Shown: positions 15,633-24,119 of the stretch, in pieces
How the letters are laid out: every line of letters starts with the position of its first letter
How positions within the stretch are numbered: the first letter of the stretch is position 1
NCBI GenBank assembly: GCA_029266415.1
Contig: JAQSWW010000029.1
Coordinates: forward strand, 1-44,024
Source: Actinomycetospora sp.
GTDB lineage: Bacteria; Actinomycetota; Actinomycetes; Mycobacteriales; Pseudonocardiaceae
Length of the DNA: 44,024 nt
Reading direction: 5' to 3'
Notes under the pieces: model-generated
The model's database searches: none
Told to the model about the DNA's origin: nothing
What the model saw: the letters and a program-made list of their open reading frames with translations, nothing else
Program-made: the position numbers and the translations under genes

Positions 15633-16772
15633 ATGACCCTCGCCGGACCGACCGACACCACCGACCCCGCCGACGGCACGGACGCCGTGCACAGCTGCGA
15701 GGCCGTCGTCTGGCTCGACGAGGTCGACCCCGAGCGGGCGATCCGCGCCGGCGGCTCGAAGATGGGCCGGCTCGCGGAGCTGTTGCGCTCGGGGGTGCAG
15801 GTCCCGCAGGGCTTCGCCGTGACCGTCGACGCCTACGCGCGGCACTGCCGCGAGTCGGGGCTCGACGACCGCATCGACGCGGTGATCATGCGGCTCGGCG
15901 GGTCGCCGGACGACGCGGCGGTGGAGGGGGCGTCGGCGGAAATCCGTGCGATGTTCCGCGAGACGCCGGTCTCGGAGCACCTCACGAGGCGGCTGACCGA
16001 GGCCTACGAGGAGCTGTGCCTGCGCTGCGTCGACGTCAACGTGCCGGTGGCGGTGCGCTCGTCGGCCACCGGCGAGGACGCTGCCGACGCGTCGTTCGCC
16101 GGCATCTTCGACACCTACCTCGGGGTCTCGGGCATCGACCGCGTGCTCGACGCCGTGCGCAACTGCTGGGGCTCGCTGTTCACCGCCCGCGCGCTGGCCT
16201 ACCGGCTGCGCCAGGGCATCAGCCACCACGCGATGCCGATCGCCGTCGGGGTCATCGAGCTGATCCACGCCCGGGCGTCCGGCGTGGCGTTCTCGGTGCA
16301 CCCGGTGACCGGCAAGGCCGACCGCATCGTCATCGAGACCAGCTGGGGCTGGGGCGAGGCGATCGTCCAGGGCCTCGTCGACCCCGACCACGTGGAGATC
16401 GGCAAGTCCGACGGCCGCGTCCTCAAATACGACGTCGCGCACAAGCGGATCGTCTCGGCGTTCGACTTCGCGGTCGGCGCGGTCACCGAGATCGACATGC
16501 CGGCCAAGCTCGCCGACCGGCAGGTGCTCGACACCGAGCAGATCGAGGCGATCGCGTCGGCGGTGCGGTCGATCGAGGACCACTACGGCCACCCCGTGGA
16601 CGTGGAGTGGGTGATCAGCCGGCACCGGCGCCCCGGCGACCCGGTCTGCATCGTGCAGACCCGCCCGGTGACGGTGACCGCGGCGCCCGAGGAGGCGGCC
16701 CCGGCGGCCTACGACCCGGTGGCCCTGGCCCAGAAGTACCTGTTCTCCGGCCGGCCGATCCCCGGCCGGTAG
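15633..16772 (+). CDS. Dikinase ATP-grasp subunit (PEP synthase N-terminal domain-like)
   Basis: 379 aa. This is the ATP/AMP-binding half of PEP synthase as a separate protein: AGGSKMGRLAELLRSGVQVP, VAVRSSATGEDAADASFAGI, ASGVAFSVHPVTG, ETSWGWGEAIVQG and DVEWVI are all in family order. It would phosphorylate His532 of the alpha subunit. The ATG at 15633 has GGAGG five bases upstream; an in-frame GTG at 15609 overlaps the alpha stop but lacks its own site. A third, CBS-domain subunit as in Thauera phenylphosphate synthase is absent, as are UbiD-type carboxylase genes, so the product is probably not carboxylated anaerobically. Confidence 0.85.
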   Translation: MTLAGPTDTTDPADGTDAVHSCEAVVWLDEVDPERAIRAGGSKMGRLAELLRSGVQVPQGFAVTVDAYARHCRESGLDDRIDAVIMRLGGSPDDAAVEGASAEIRAMFRETPVSEHLTRRLTEAYEELCLRCVDVNVPVAVRSSATGEDAADASFAGIFDTYLGVSGIDRVLDAVRNCWGSLFTARALAYRLRQGISHHAMPIAVGVIELIHARASGVAFSVHPVTGKADRIVIETSWGWGEAIVQGLVDPDHVEIGKSDGRVLKYDVAHKRIVSAFDFAVGAVTEIDMPAKLADRQVLDTEQIEAIASAVRSIEDHYGHPVDVEWVISRHRRPGDPVCIVQTRPVTVTAAPEEAAPAAYDPVALAQKYLFSGRPIPGR

Positions 16773-16776
16773 CCGT

Positions 16777-18096
16777 GTGACCCCCGACCGCCCAGGCGTG
16801 ACGCCCGGGCGGCGGGGGAACACGCGCTCCGTCGCGCACGACCGGACGGAGGACACCATCAGCTCGTCGGCCGAGACCACCACCGGGACGACCGGCTCGG
16901 GGCAGCGCGGCCAGCGCGGGCTGCGCGGACCCGCCGCGGCCGCCGTCGTCGCGGGCGCGTTCCTCGTCACGATGCTCGGCGCGACCCTGCCGACGCCGCT
17001 CTACCCGATCTACGAACGCGAGCTCGGGTTCGGCGGGGTCATGGTCACGGTGATCTTCGCGGCGTACGCGGTCGGCGTCACCGCGGCGCTGCTGCTGTTC
17101 GGGCGGCTCTCCGACCAGGTCGGACGTCGGGCGGTGCTGCTGCCGGGGCTCGTGCTCGCCGCGGTCTCCAGCGCCGTGTTCCTCGTCCCCGACAGCATCA
17201 CCGCGCTGTTCGTGGGCCGGGTGCTGTCGGGCCTGTCCGCCGGCATCTTCACCGGCACGGCCACCGCGGCCCTGGTCGACATGGCCCCGGAGGGCCGCCA
17301 GAACCGCTACAGCCTGCTCGGCGCCGCGGTGAACATGCTGGGGCTGGGCCTGGGTCCCGTCGTCGCCGGGGCGCTCGCGGAGTACGCCCCGGCGCCGCTG
17401 TACCTGCCCTACCTCGTGCACATCGGGATGGTGCTCGTCGCCGGCGTGGCCGTCTGGATGATCGCCGAGCCGATCGAGACCCCCGAGGGCCCGGTGCGCT
17501 GGCGGCCGCAGACCGTCTCCGTGCCGCCCGAGGTCCGCGGGGTGTTCGTCCGCGCGGCCATCGCCGGGTTCGCGGGGTTCGCCGTGCTGGGGCTCTTCAC
17601 CGCCGTCTCCCCCGCCTTCCTCACCCAGGTGATCGGGCAGCCGGACCACCTCGTCACCGGCCTCGTCGTGTTCACCCTGCTCGGGGCCTCGACGGTCGGG
17701 CAGGTCGGGTCGTCGCGGGTCGGCCTCCGCCCGGCCCTGCTGATCGGCTGCGCCGCCCTCGTGGCCGGCGTGCTCGTCGTCGGCACCGGGCTCGCCCTCG
17801 CGACGCTGTGGGTGCTCGTCGCCGGGGCCGCGGTGGCCGGCCTCGGGCAGGGCATGGGCTTCCGCGCCGGCCTCGGGGCCGTGAACGCCGGCAGTCCGCC
17901 GGAGCGGCGCAGCGAGGTGGCGTCGAGCTTCTTCCTCGTCCTCTACGTCGGCATCTCGCTGCCGGTGATCGGCGAGGGCGTCGCCTCCGCGGCGTTCGGG
18001 CTGGTCACCGCAGGCGTCGTCTTCGCCGGGATCGTCGCGGTGCTGGGCCTCGTCGCCTTCGTCAGCCTGCTGCGGCAGCGCCCAGTCGCCGCGTGA
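16777..18096 (+). CDS. MFS transporter, probably for an aromatic substrate
   Basis: 439 aa by the longest reading. Twelve membrane segments begin near residue 53 (AAAAVVAGAFLVTMLGATLP); the MFS signature between helices 2 and 3 is GRLSDQVGRRAVLL. The N-terminal 50 residues are polar, low-complexity and partly encoded by the hairpin at 16788-16812, so the true start is probably later. The best ribosome site, GGAGG at 16848-16852, sits five bases before an ATC codon at 16858, which would give 23 residues before helix 1. Its position after the dikinase suggests uptake of the compound that enzyme phosphorylates. It converges with the IclR gene, overlapping by 35 bases. Confidence 0.85.
   Translation: MTPDRPGVTPGRRGNTRSVAHDRTEDTISSSAETTTGTTGSGQRGQRGLRGPAAAAVVAGAFLVTMLGATLPTPLYPIYERELGFGGVMVTVIFAAYAVGVTAALLLFGRLSDQVGRRAVLLPGLVLAAVSSAVFLVPDSITALFVGRVLSGLSAGIFTGTATAALVDMAPEGRQNRYSLLGAAVNMLGLGLGPVVAGALAEYAPAPLYLPYLVHIGMVLVAGVAVWMIAEPIETPEGPVRWRPQTVSVPPEVRGVFVRAAIAGFAGFAVLGLFTAVSPAFLTQVIGQPDHLVTGLVVFTLLGASTVGQVGSSRVGLRPALLIGCAALVAGVLVVGTGLALATLWVLVAGAAVAGLGQGMGFRAGLGAVNAGSPPERRSEVASSFFLVLYVGISLPVIGEGVASAAFGLVTAGVVFAGIVAVLGLVAFVSLLRQRPVAA
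16788..16812 (+). terminator. Hairpin after the dikinase operon
   Basis: CCGCCC-A-GGCGT and ACGCC-C-GGGCGG pair into an 11-bp stem with one mismatch and a 1-base loop, 15 bases after the dikinase stop. There is no T run, as is usual at this GC content. It overlaps the start of the longest reading of the MFS gene, which argues that the true MFS start is downstream. Confidence 0.5.
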
Positions 18097-18838
18097 TCAC
18101 CTCGGCGGTGTCGGTGACCAGGGTCGTGTAGCGGCGCAGGGTCGCGGCGGCCGCCCGGTCGACCGGGACCGCCACGCTCACCGCCGCCACCGCCTCGCCG
18201 GCGCCGTCACGGACCAGCGCGCCCACCGACACCACGCCCAGCCGGCTCTCCTCGCGGTTGTCGGCCCAGCCCCGGTCGGCGATCTCGCGCAGGCGCCGGC
18301 GCAGGGTCGCCGGGTCGGCGATCGAGTGCGGGGTCGGGCGCTCGGGTGTCCAGTGCGCGAGCCGCGCGTCGAGCTCCTCGGGCGGCAGCGCGGCGAGCAG
18401 CACCTTGCCCGTGCTCGTCGTCGTCGCCGGCAGCCGCATCCCGACGCGGGCGAAGATCCGCAGGGTGTGGGGGCTCTCCAGCCGCTCCACGTACACCGAG
18501 TCGAGCCCGTCGAGCACCGCGAGCTGCACGGTCTCCCCCGTGGCGTGGCGCAGGCCGGCCATCGCGGGCATCGCCGCCTCGTGCAGGCCGACGTGCGGGG
18601 CGACGCTGGCGCCGAGCTCGTGGACCGCGAGCCCCAGCCGGTAGGTGCCCGCGGGCCCGCGCTCGAGCAGCCGCTCGTCCGCGAGCGTGGCCAGGAGCCG
18701 GTGCACGGTGCTCGTGCCCAGCCCCAGCCGGCGGGCCAGCTCGGCCACGCCCAGCTCGCGGTCGGCGATCGAGAACTCCTTGAGCAGGCGCGCGGCGTTG
18801 CGCACCGAGCCCAGCTCCCAGCTCGGCCGTCCCGCCAT
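18062..18838 (-). CDS. IclR-family transcriptional regulator
   Basis: 258 aa. Winged helix at residues 9-70 (VRNAARLLKEFSIADRELGV, LGLGTSTVHRLLATL) and the effector domain with VYVERLESPHTLRIFARVG, STGKVLLAALP and SVGALVRD. Full family length. It lies between two MFS genes, converging with one and following the other, so it may control aromatic uptake. Leaderless start: TAGCGT (18851-18846, minus), seven bases, ATG; a GGAACG element directly upstream (18855-18860) may be its operator. Confidence 0.9.
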   Translation of the reverse strand: MAGRPSWELGSVRNAARLLKEFSIADRELGVAELARRLGLGTSTVHRLLATLADERLLERGPAGTYRLGLAVHELGASVAPHVGLHEAAMPAMAGLRHATGETVQLAVLDGLDSVYVERLESPHTLRIFARVGMRLPATTTSTGKVLLAALPPEELDARLAHWTPERPTPHSIADPATLRRRLREIADRGWADNREESRLGVVSVGALVRDGAGEAVAAVSVAVPVDRAAAATLRRYTTLVTDTAEVITRRLGAAAAG

Positions 18839-18870
18839 GCGGGACACGCTAACCGGAACGTGCGGCGCCG

Positions 18871-20151
18871 TCAGCGGACCGACGCCAGCTCCCGCCGCAC
18901 CGCCAGCGAGAGCCCCGCGGCCACGACGCACAGCGCGCCCGCCGACCACCACGCGCCGTCGTAGGTGCCGGTGACGTCCCGGATCAGACCGGCGCCGACC
19001 GCCGCGATCGCCGAGCCGATCTGGTGGGCGGCGAACACCCAGCCGAAGACGATGGGCGCGCGGGACCCGAAGCGCTCGCGGCACAGGGCCACGGTCGGCG
19101 GCACCGTGGCGACCCAGTCGAGGCCGTAGAAGACGATGAACGCCCACAGCGGCGGCGCCGCGGTCGGCGCGAGCAGGAACGGCAGGAACGCCAGGGACGC
19201 GCCGCGCAGCACGTAGTAGGCGGCGAGCAGCTTGCGCGGGTCGACGCGGTCGGTGAACCAGCCCGAGGCGATGGTGCCCACGACGTCGAACACGCCGACC
19301 ACCGCCAGCAGCCCGGCCGCGGTGGTGGCGGGCATGCCGTGCTCGTGGGCGGCGGGCACGAAGTGGGTGTTGAGCAGCCCGACCGTCGTCGCCCCGCAGA
19401 TCGCGAACCCGCCGGCGAGCAGCCAGAACGTGCCGGTGCGCGCGGCGTCGCGCAGGACGGTGAGGGTGCGACGGAAGGCGCCGCCGACGACGACCTCCTC
19501 GGGCGGCTCCTCGCCCGGGTCCGCGCCGTGGGCGACGGTGCCGACGTCGGCGGGCCGGTCGCGCAGGAACAGCAGGACCAGCGGCACCACGAGCAGGGCG
19601 CCCGCCGCGATGAGCAGCGACGCGCCCCGCCAGCCCACCGACCCGGCGAGCGAGGCCATCAGCGGGAGGAACACCAGCCCCCCGGCGGCCTGGGCGGCGG
19701 TGAGCACGCCGGAGACGAGCCCGCGCCGGCGCACGAACCACCGCCCGGTGACGACGGCGACGAACGCCAGCGCCATCGACCCCGTACCCACCCCGATGAG
19801 CACGCCCCAGAGCAGGACCAGCTGCCAGACCTCGCCCATGAACACGGTCAGCCCGCTGCCCGCGGCCACGAGCACCAGGGCGATCGACACGACGCGCCGC
19901 ATCCCGAAGCGCTCCATCAGCGCCGCCGCGAAGGGCGACACGACGCCGTAGAGCAGGAGGTTCAGCGACACCGCCGACGAGATCGTCGCCGTCGACCAGC
20001 CGAACTCGGCGTGCAGCGGGTCGATGAACACCCCGGGCGCGGAGCGGAAGCCCGACGCACCGAGGAGGGTCACGAACGCCGTCGCGGCCACCGCCCACGG
20101 CCACGCGGACGTGTGGCGGCGGATCGGGCGCACCGGGGCGGTCTCGGTCAC
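18871..20151 (-). CDS. MFS transporter (OxlT/monocarboxylate-like)
   Basis: 426 aa with twelve predicted membrane segments. Helices 1 (WPWAVAATAFVTLLGASGFR) and 2 carry the oxalate/formate antiporter-type pattern PGVFIDPLHAEFGWSTATIS. A long cytoplasmic loop rich in acidic residues (PGEEPPEEVVV) divides the halves. This subfamily carries carboxylates, including aromatic acids. The downstream IclR gene begins 33 bases after its stop. Divergent from the GlxA-type regulator with 72 bases between starts. Confidence 0.87.
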   Translation of the reverse strand: MTETAPVRPIRRHTSAWPWAVAATAFVTLLGASGFRSAPGVFIDPLHAEFGWSTATISSAVSLNLLLYGVVSPFAAALMERFGMRRVVSIALVLVAAGSGLTVFMGEVWQLVLLWGVLIGVGTGSMALAFVAVVTGRWFVRRRGLVSGVLTAAQAAGGLVFLPLMASLAGSVGWRGASLLIAAGALLVVPLVLLFLRDRPADVGTVAHGADPGEEPPEEVVVGGAFRRTLTVLRDAARTGTFWLLAGGFAICGATTVGLLNTHFVPAAHEHGMPATTAAGLLAVVGVFDVVGTIASGWFTDRVDPRKLLAAYYVLRGASLAFLPFLLAPTAAPPLWAFIVFYGLDWVATVPPTVALCRERFGSRAPIVFGWVFAAHQIGSAIAAVGAGLIRDVTGTYDGAWWSAGALCVVAAGLSLAVRRELASVR

Positions 20152-20223
20152 GAGGGTCGATCATGCGGCGCCGGGACCCGGCAGACCAGTGGCCCGAACG
20201 CCACCTCGTGCAAGAATCCGGCC

Positions 20224-21192
20224 ATGTCCGGCCCTCGCCACGTCGTCGCCGTCCTCGCCCTGCCCGAGGTCATCGGTTTCGACCTGCAGATCCCGCCCCA
20301 GGTCTTCGGCGCCGCCGAGGCCGACGGGCAGCCGCTCTACGACGTCCGCGTCTGCGGGTTCGACGAGCGCGTGCCGACGACGGCCGGGTTCTCGCTCCTG
20401 CTCGAGCACGGTCCGGAGACCCTGGCGGTCGCGGACACCGTCATCGTCCCGGGCACCCGCTTCGCGCCGGCCCGTCGCGAGGGCGTCCTGCCGGCCGACG
20501 TGCAGGCGGCGCTGGACGCCGTCCCGGCCCACGCCCGCTGGCTCTCGATCTGCACCGGGGCGTTCGTGCTCGCCGCCGCCGGGCGCCTCGCCGGCCACCG
20601 CGCCACCACCCACTGGGCCCACGCCGACGCCCTGCGCCGCCTGCACCCGGACCTCGAGGTCGACGAGTCCGTGCTGTTCGTCGACGACGGCGACGTCGCG
20701 ACCTCCGCGGGCCTCGCCGCCGGCCTGGACCTCTGCCTGCACGTGCTGCGCCGCGACCACGGCGCCGAAGTGGCCAACGCCGTCGCCCGCCACCTCGTCG
20801 TGGCACCGTGGCGCGACGGCGGTCAGGCGCAGTTCATCGACCGCCCCCTGCCGGCCGACCGCGAGGGCTCCACGGGGGCGGTGCGGGCGTGGGCGCTGGA
20901 GCACCTCGACGCCGAGCTCGACGTCGCCGGGCTCGCGGCGCGGGTGTCGATGAGCGTGCGGACCTTCACCCGGCGCTTCCGCGCGGAGACGGGCACCTCG
21001 CCGCACGCGTGGCTGGTCGCCCAGCGCGTCGCCCGCGCGCGCCACCTGCTCGAGGGCAGCGACCTGCCCGTCGACCGGGTGGCCGCGGCCGCCGGCCTCG
21101 GGACCGCCGCCTCCCTGCGGGCCCACCTCGCCGACGACGTGGGCCTCTCCCCGCTGGCCTACCGGCGGCGCTTCCGTCGCACGGGCGCCTGA
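20224..21192 (+). CDS. GlxA-type regulator (DJ-1/PfpI domain plus AraC helix-turn-helix)
   Basis: 322 aa. The N-terminal DJ-1/PfpI domain (residues 5-175) has the nucleophile elbow SICTGAFVLAAAG and ATTHWAHADALR. The C-terminal AraC domain (about 215-320) has LAARVSMSVRTFTRRFRAET and VDRVAAAAGLGTAASLRAH. Such proteins are transcription activators that sense small molecules or amino-acid derivatives. Leaderless start: AAGAAT (20212-20217), six bases, ATG. Divergent from the MFS gene, which it may control. Confidence 0.9.
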   Translation: MSGPRHVVAVLALPEVIGFDLQIPPQVFGAAEADGQPLYDVRVCGFDERVPTTAGFSLLLEHGPETLAVADTVIVPGTRFAPARREGVLPADVQAALDAVPAHARWLSICTGAFVLAAAGRLAGHRATTHWAHADALRRLHPDLEVDESVLFVDDGDVATSAGLAAGLDLCLHVLRRDHGAEVANAVARHLVVAPWRDGGQAQFIDRPLPADREGSTGAVRAWALEHLDAELDVAGLAARVSMSVRTFTRRFRAETGTSPHAWLVAQRVARARHLLEGSDLPVDRVAAAAGLGTAASLRAHLADDVGLSPLAYRRRFRRTGA

Positions 21193-21196
21193 GGCT

Positions 21197-21214
21197 CCGT
21201 ACACCCCTGTACGG
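21197..21214. promoter_or_regulatory. TetR operator site 1
   Basis: CCGTACA-CCCC-TGTACGG, a perfect 7-bp inverted repeat over 18 bases. It shares its CCGTACA/TGTACGG arms with site 2, whose first base lies 26 bases further on. It is just downstream of the previous gene's stop and upstream of the tetR -10. Confidence 0.75.
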
Positions 21215-21222
21215 TGCCGATT

Positions 21223-21240
21223 CCGTACAGTACTGTACGG
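21223..21240. promoter_or_regulatory. TetR operator site 2 overlapping the -10 box
   Basis: CCGTACAGTACTGTACGG is a perfect 18-bp palindrome ending four bases before the ATG of the TetR gene. The internal TACTGT (21231-21236) is a good -10 box eight bases before the ATG, so bound repressor would block the promoter of its own leaderless mRNA. Confidence 0.8.
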
Positions 21241-21244
21241 ACGC

Positions 21245-21847
21245 ATGGCGGCGGAGAAACGGCAGCTCACGGCCCACGACTGGGCCGCGGCGGCGCTCGC
21301 GGCGATGGGCCGGGGCGGGGCGGCGGCCGTGGCCGTCGAGCCCTTGTCCAAGGTCCTCGGCGCCACGCGCGGCAGCTTCTACTGGCACTTCTCCTCGCGC
21401 GGCGACCTGGTCCGCGCCGCGCTCGCGCTCTGGGAACGCCGCGAGACCGAGGACGTCATCGCCGGGGTCGAGGCCGTCGAGGGGCCGCGCGAGCGTCTCC
21501 GGACGCTGCTGCTCGGCGCCCTGCAGAAGACCTCCGGGCCCGGGGCCGACGTCGAGCTCGCCCTGCAGGCCAGCGTGGACGACGCGGACGTCGCCGAGGC
21601 GCTGGCGCGGGTCACCGCGCGGCGCCTCGAGTACCTCGCCGCCCAGTTCGCCGCGCTGGGCCACGACGACGAGGCCGCCCGCGAGCGCGCGGTCATGGCC
21701 TACAGCGCCTTCCTCGGCCACGCCCAGCTCGTGCACGCGACGCCGTCGCTCGCGCCCTCCGGCAGCGGGCTGGCCGGGTACGCCGACCGGTGGATCGCCC
21801 TGCTGGTCGAGGACGCGCCCGTGACGGCCGCCGGGGGTGCCCGGTGA
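21245..21847 (+). CDS. TetR-family repressor
   Basis: 200 aa. Helix-turn-helix at residues 28-60 (VAVEPLSKVLGATRGSFYWH, then FSSRGDLVRAAL), followed by a helical ligand domain. It is probably self-regulated through the two palindromes just upstream. Its stop overlaps the GTG of the next gene (GTGA), which encodes a membrane protein, the likely regulatory target. Confidence 0.9.
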   Translation: MAAEKRQLTAHDWAAAALAAMGRGGAAAVAVEPLSKVLGATRGSFYWHFSSRGDLVRAALALWERRETEDVIAGVEAVEGPRERLRTLLLGALQKTSGPGADVELALQASVDDADVAEALARVTARRLEYLAAQFAALGHDDEAARERAVMAYSAFLGHAQLVHATPSLAPSGSGLAGYADRWIALLVEDAPVTAAGGAR

Positions 21848-22680
21848 GCGCGGTGGGCCGGGCGCTGCAGGTCGTCGCCGTCGGCCACGCCGCGGTCGGC
21901 GTCCAGCAGTACCGCGACGTCCTCGCCGACGCCGCCCGGGATGTGCGGGAGCGGGGTCCCGGTGCGGTCGTGGGCGCCGTCGGGGACCGGGGCGACCGCG
22001 CGACCGCGTTCTGGTTCCTGCTCGCCGCGCCCGCCCTGTGGACCGTCGGGCGCACCGTGACGCCGGGCGACCGTGCCGCGGGCGGCGTCCTGACGGCCCT
22101 CGGCGTCACGGGCAGCGTGCTCGTGCCCACCAGCGGGTTCCCCGTCGTCGCCGCCCTCGGCGCCTGGGCGGCGCTGGGCCGCCCGCCCGCGACCCGACGG
22201 TCGCACGAGGAGGTGACCGAGCACGTGGGCGTCGCGGACGCCCCCGCCGCGGTGCGCGCCCGCAGCACGCTGCACGACCCCGCCTACCTCGACCACGACG
22301 TGCTCGCCACCGACCCGGGCCCGTGGACGCCCGAGCAGGTGGCCCGGGTCATGTTCGAGGACGTCGGCGGCGCCCGCGCCCGGGCGATCTGGCGGACGCT
22401 GATGCTGCGTATCGACCCCCGGCCGTCCCCGGACCGCGTCGCCGGGTGGCGCATCGACGGCGCCGGCGACGACTGGATCCGCCTCCACGCGGAGACCTGG
22501 TGGGGCCGCGCCCAGCTGATCGTCCACCACGGCGACGGCCACCTCGCGCTGACCACGGTCATGGCCTACGACCACCCGGCCGCGCCCGCGATCTGGGGCG
22601 CGGCGTCGGCGGTGCACCGCCGGGTGGTGCCCGGTCTGTTGCTGGCCACGCGCCGGGCGATCGAGCGGCGACGCGTCTGA
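21844..22680 (+). CDS. Membrane protein with DUF6463-like N-terminus and DUF2867-like C-terminus
   Basis: 278 aa. Residues 1-115 contain about four hydrophobic helices (VGRALQVVAVGHAAVGVQQY, FWFLLAAPALWTVGR, VLTALGVTGSVLVP, FPVVAALGAWAALG), resembling DUF6463. Residues 130-278 are soluble and resemble a DUF2867/SRPBCC-type domain (WRIDGAGDDWIRL, LIVHHGDGHLALTTVM). The combination looks like a fusion of two genes often found near TetR regulators. Function unknown; family assignments are from memory of patterns. Translationally coupled to tetR. Confidence 0.65.
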   Translation: MSAVGRALQVVAVGHAAVGVQQYRDVLADAARDVRERGPGAVVGAVGDRGDRATAFWFLLAAPALWTVGRTVTPGDRAAGGVLTALGVTGSVLVPTSGFPVVAALGAWAALGRPPATRRSHEEVTEHVGVADAPAAVRARSTLHDPAYLDHDVLATDPGPWTPEQVARVMFEDVGGARARAIWRTLMLRIDPRPSPDRVAGWRIDGAGDDWIRLHAETWWGRAQLIVHHGDGHLALTTVMAYDHPAAPAIWGAASAVHRRVVPGLLLATRRAIERRRV

Positions 22681-22685
22681 GGGCA

Positions 22686-22737
22686 TCCCGCGGAGCGGGA
22701 CACCAGCCTTCTCCCGCCCCGGGCGGCTCCCTAGCGT
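22686..22737 (+). promoter_or_regulatory. Promoter region of the Rieske oxygenase with inverted repeat
   Basis: TCCCGC-GGA-GCGGGA (22686-22700) is a perfect 6-bp inverted repeat. TAGCGT (22732-22737) downstream is the same -10 hexamer used by other catabolic promoters in the window. The GTG start is at 22770 with its own GGGAGGG site, so this mRNA has a leader of about 25 bases. Confidence 0.5.
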
Positions 22738-22769
22738 CGGGATCACCGCCACACACCCGGGAGGGCACC

Positions 22770-24119
22770 GTGCTGACCGCCGAGCAGAACGAGGAACTCA
22801 CCGCCGTCGAGGCCGGCACGCCGATGGGCGAGGTGCTGCGCCGCTACTGGTACCCGGTCGCGTTCACCCGCGAGCTCGAGGAGTTCCCCGTCAAGCGCGT
22901 CGAGCTGCTCGGCGACTTCTTCGCGCTGTGGCGCTCGCCGTCGGGGAAGTACGGGATCATCCCGGAGCCCTGCCCCCACCGGAAGGCCTCGATGGCCTAC
23001 GGCGTCGTCGAGGGCGACGGGCTGCGCTGCCCGTACCACGGGTGGAAGTTCGACACCGACGGCGCGTGCACCGACCAGCCGGCCGAGAAGGACAACACCA
23101 ACTTCCAGGAGCGGGTGCGCGCCACCGCCGGGAAGGTCGAGGAGCTCGGCGGGCTGGTGTGGGCCTACGTCGGGCCCGACCCGGCCCCGCTGCTCCCGCG
23201 CTTCGACGTCTACGTCATGGACGGGTTCCGCGACATCGGCTGGGCGGACATCCCCTGCAACTACGTGCAGGTCATGGAGAACGCCGTCGACCCGCACCAC
23301 GTCGAGCACCTGCACGGGCGCTACTTCGAGTTCATCGGCCGGCACGAGGGCTTCGAGGCGCCGGCGTCGTTCGGCAAGAAGCACCAGCGCATCGGCTTCG
23401 ACGCCTTCGAGTGGGGCATCATCAAGCGCCGCGTGCTGGCCGGGGCGAGCGAGGACAACGACGACTGGAAGGTCGGGCACCCCCTGGTCTTCCCCTACAA
23501 CATGCGCGTCGGTGGCGGCGGCATCCACCAGATGCAGATCCGGGTGCCGATCAACCGCACCACCACGCGGTTCATGCTCTACACCGTGCACGCCCCGGAG
23601 GGCTACGAGCCGGTGGCGCAGCAGGCGATCCCCGACTACGAGATCCCCGTGTTCGACGAGCGCGGGAACCACGTCGTCGACTACGTCGAGGGCCAGGACA
23701 TCATGGCCTGGGTGACCCAGGGCCCGATCACCGACCGCACCACCGAGCACCTGGGCCGCTCGGACATCGGCGTGGCCATGCTGCGCAAGATGTTCCGGCA
23801 GGCGATGCAGGCCGTCGCCAAGGGCGAGGACCCGCTGGGCACGATCCGCGAGCCGCACGAGCGCATCGACCTGCCCTGCGAGAAGGACAAGTTCCACGCG
23901 GGCGCCGCGGAGTTCGCCCTGGACTTCTGCGCCATGGGCTCCACGCGCCACTCCCCGGCGCTCGAGACCATCCGGTCGGTCCACATCTCCGCGGCCGACC
24001 GGGTCGCCGCGGACAAGGACGCCGGACGCCCGTCGTTCACCCCCGAGGGCGGCATCGGCACCGCCACCCTCGCGCCCGGCACCGACGCGCAGGTGGACTC
24101 GGGGCTGATCCCCCGGTGA
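22770..24119 (+). CDS. Rieske non-heme iron oxygenase, alpha (oxygenase) subunit
   Basis: 449 aa. The Rieske [2Fe-2S] ligands are Cys68, His70, Cys87 and His90 (PCPHRKASM, RCPYHGWKF). The mononuclear iron motif is NAVDPHHVEHLH. Length and the early Rieske domain fit the phthalate/vanillate-type alpha-only oxygenases, which hydroxylate or demethylate aromatic acids and phenolic ethers. It may convert an aromatic substrate to the catechol or aminophenol cleaved by the dioxygenases here; the substrate is not known. No small (beta) subunit or reductase gene is in the window; a Rieske ferredoxin is at 25410-25760 on the other strand. Confidence 0.88.
   Translation: MLTAEQNEELTAVEAGTPMGEVLRRYWYPVAFTRELEEFPVKRVELLGDFFALWRSPSGKYGIIPEPCPHRKASMAYGVVEGDGLRCPYHGWKFDTDGACTDQPAEKDNTNFQERVRATAGKVEELGGLVWAYVGPDPAPLLPRFDVYVMDGFRDIGWADIPCNYVQVMENAVDPHHVEHLHGRYFEFIGRHEGFEAPASFGKKHQRIGFDAFEWGIIKRRVLAGASEDNDDWKVGHPLVFPYNMRVGGGGIHQMQIRVPINRTTTRFMLYTVHAPEGYEPVAQQAIPDYEIPVFDERGNHVVDYVEGQDIMAWVTQGPITDRTTEHLGRSDIGVAMLRKMFRQAMQAVAKGEDPLGTIREPHERIDLPCEKDKFHAGAAEFALDFCAMGSTRHSPALETIRSVHISAADRVAADKDAGRPSFTPEGGIGTATLAPGTDAQVDSGLIPR

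Noticed and set aside
13791-16772. A single fused dikinase read through 13791-16772
   Set aside because: The alpha subunit ends at a clear stop at 15612 in a different frame and the ATP-grasp subunit has its own GGAGG and ATG.
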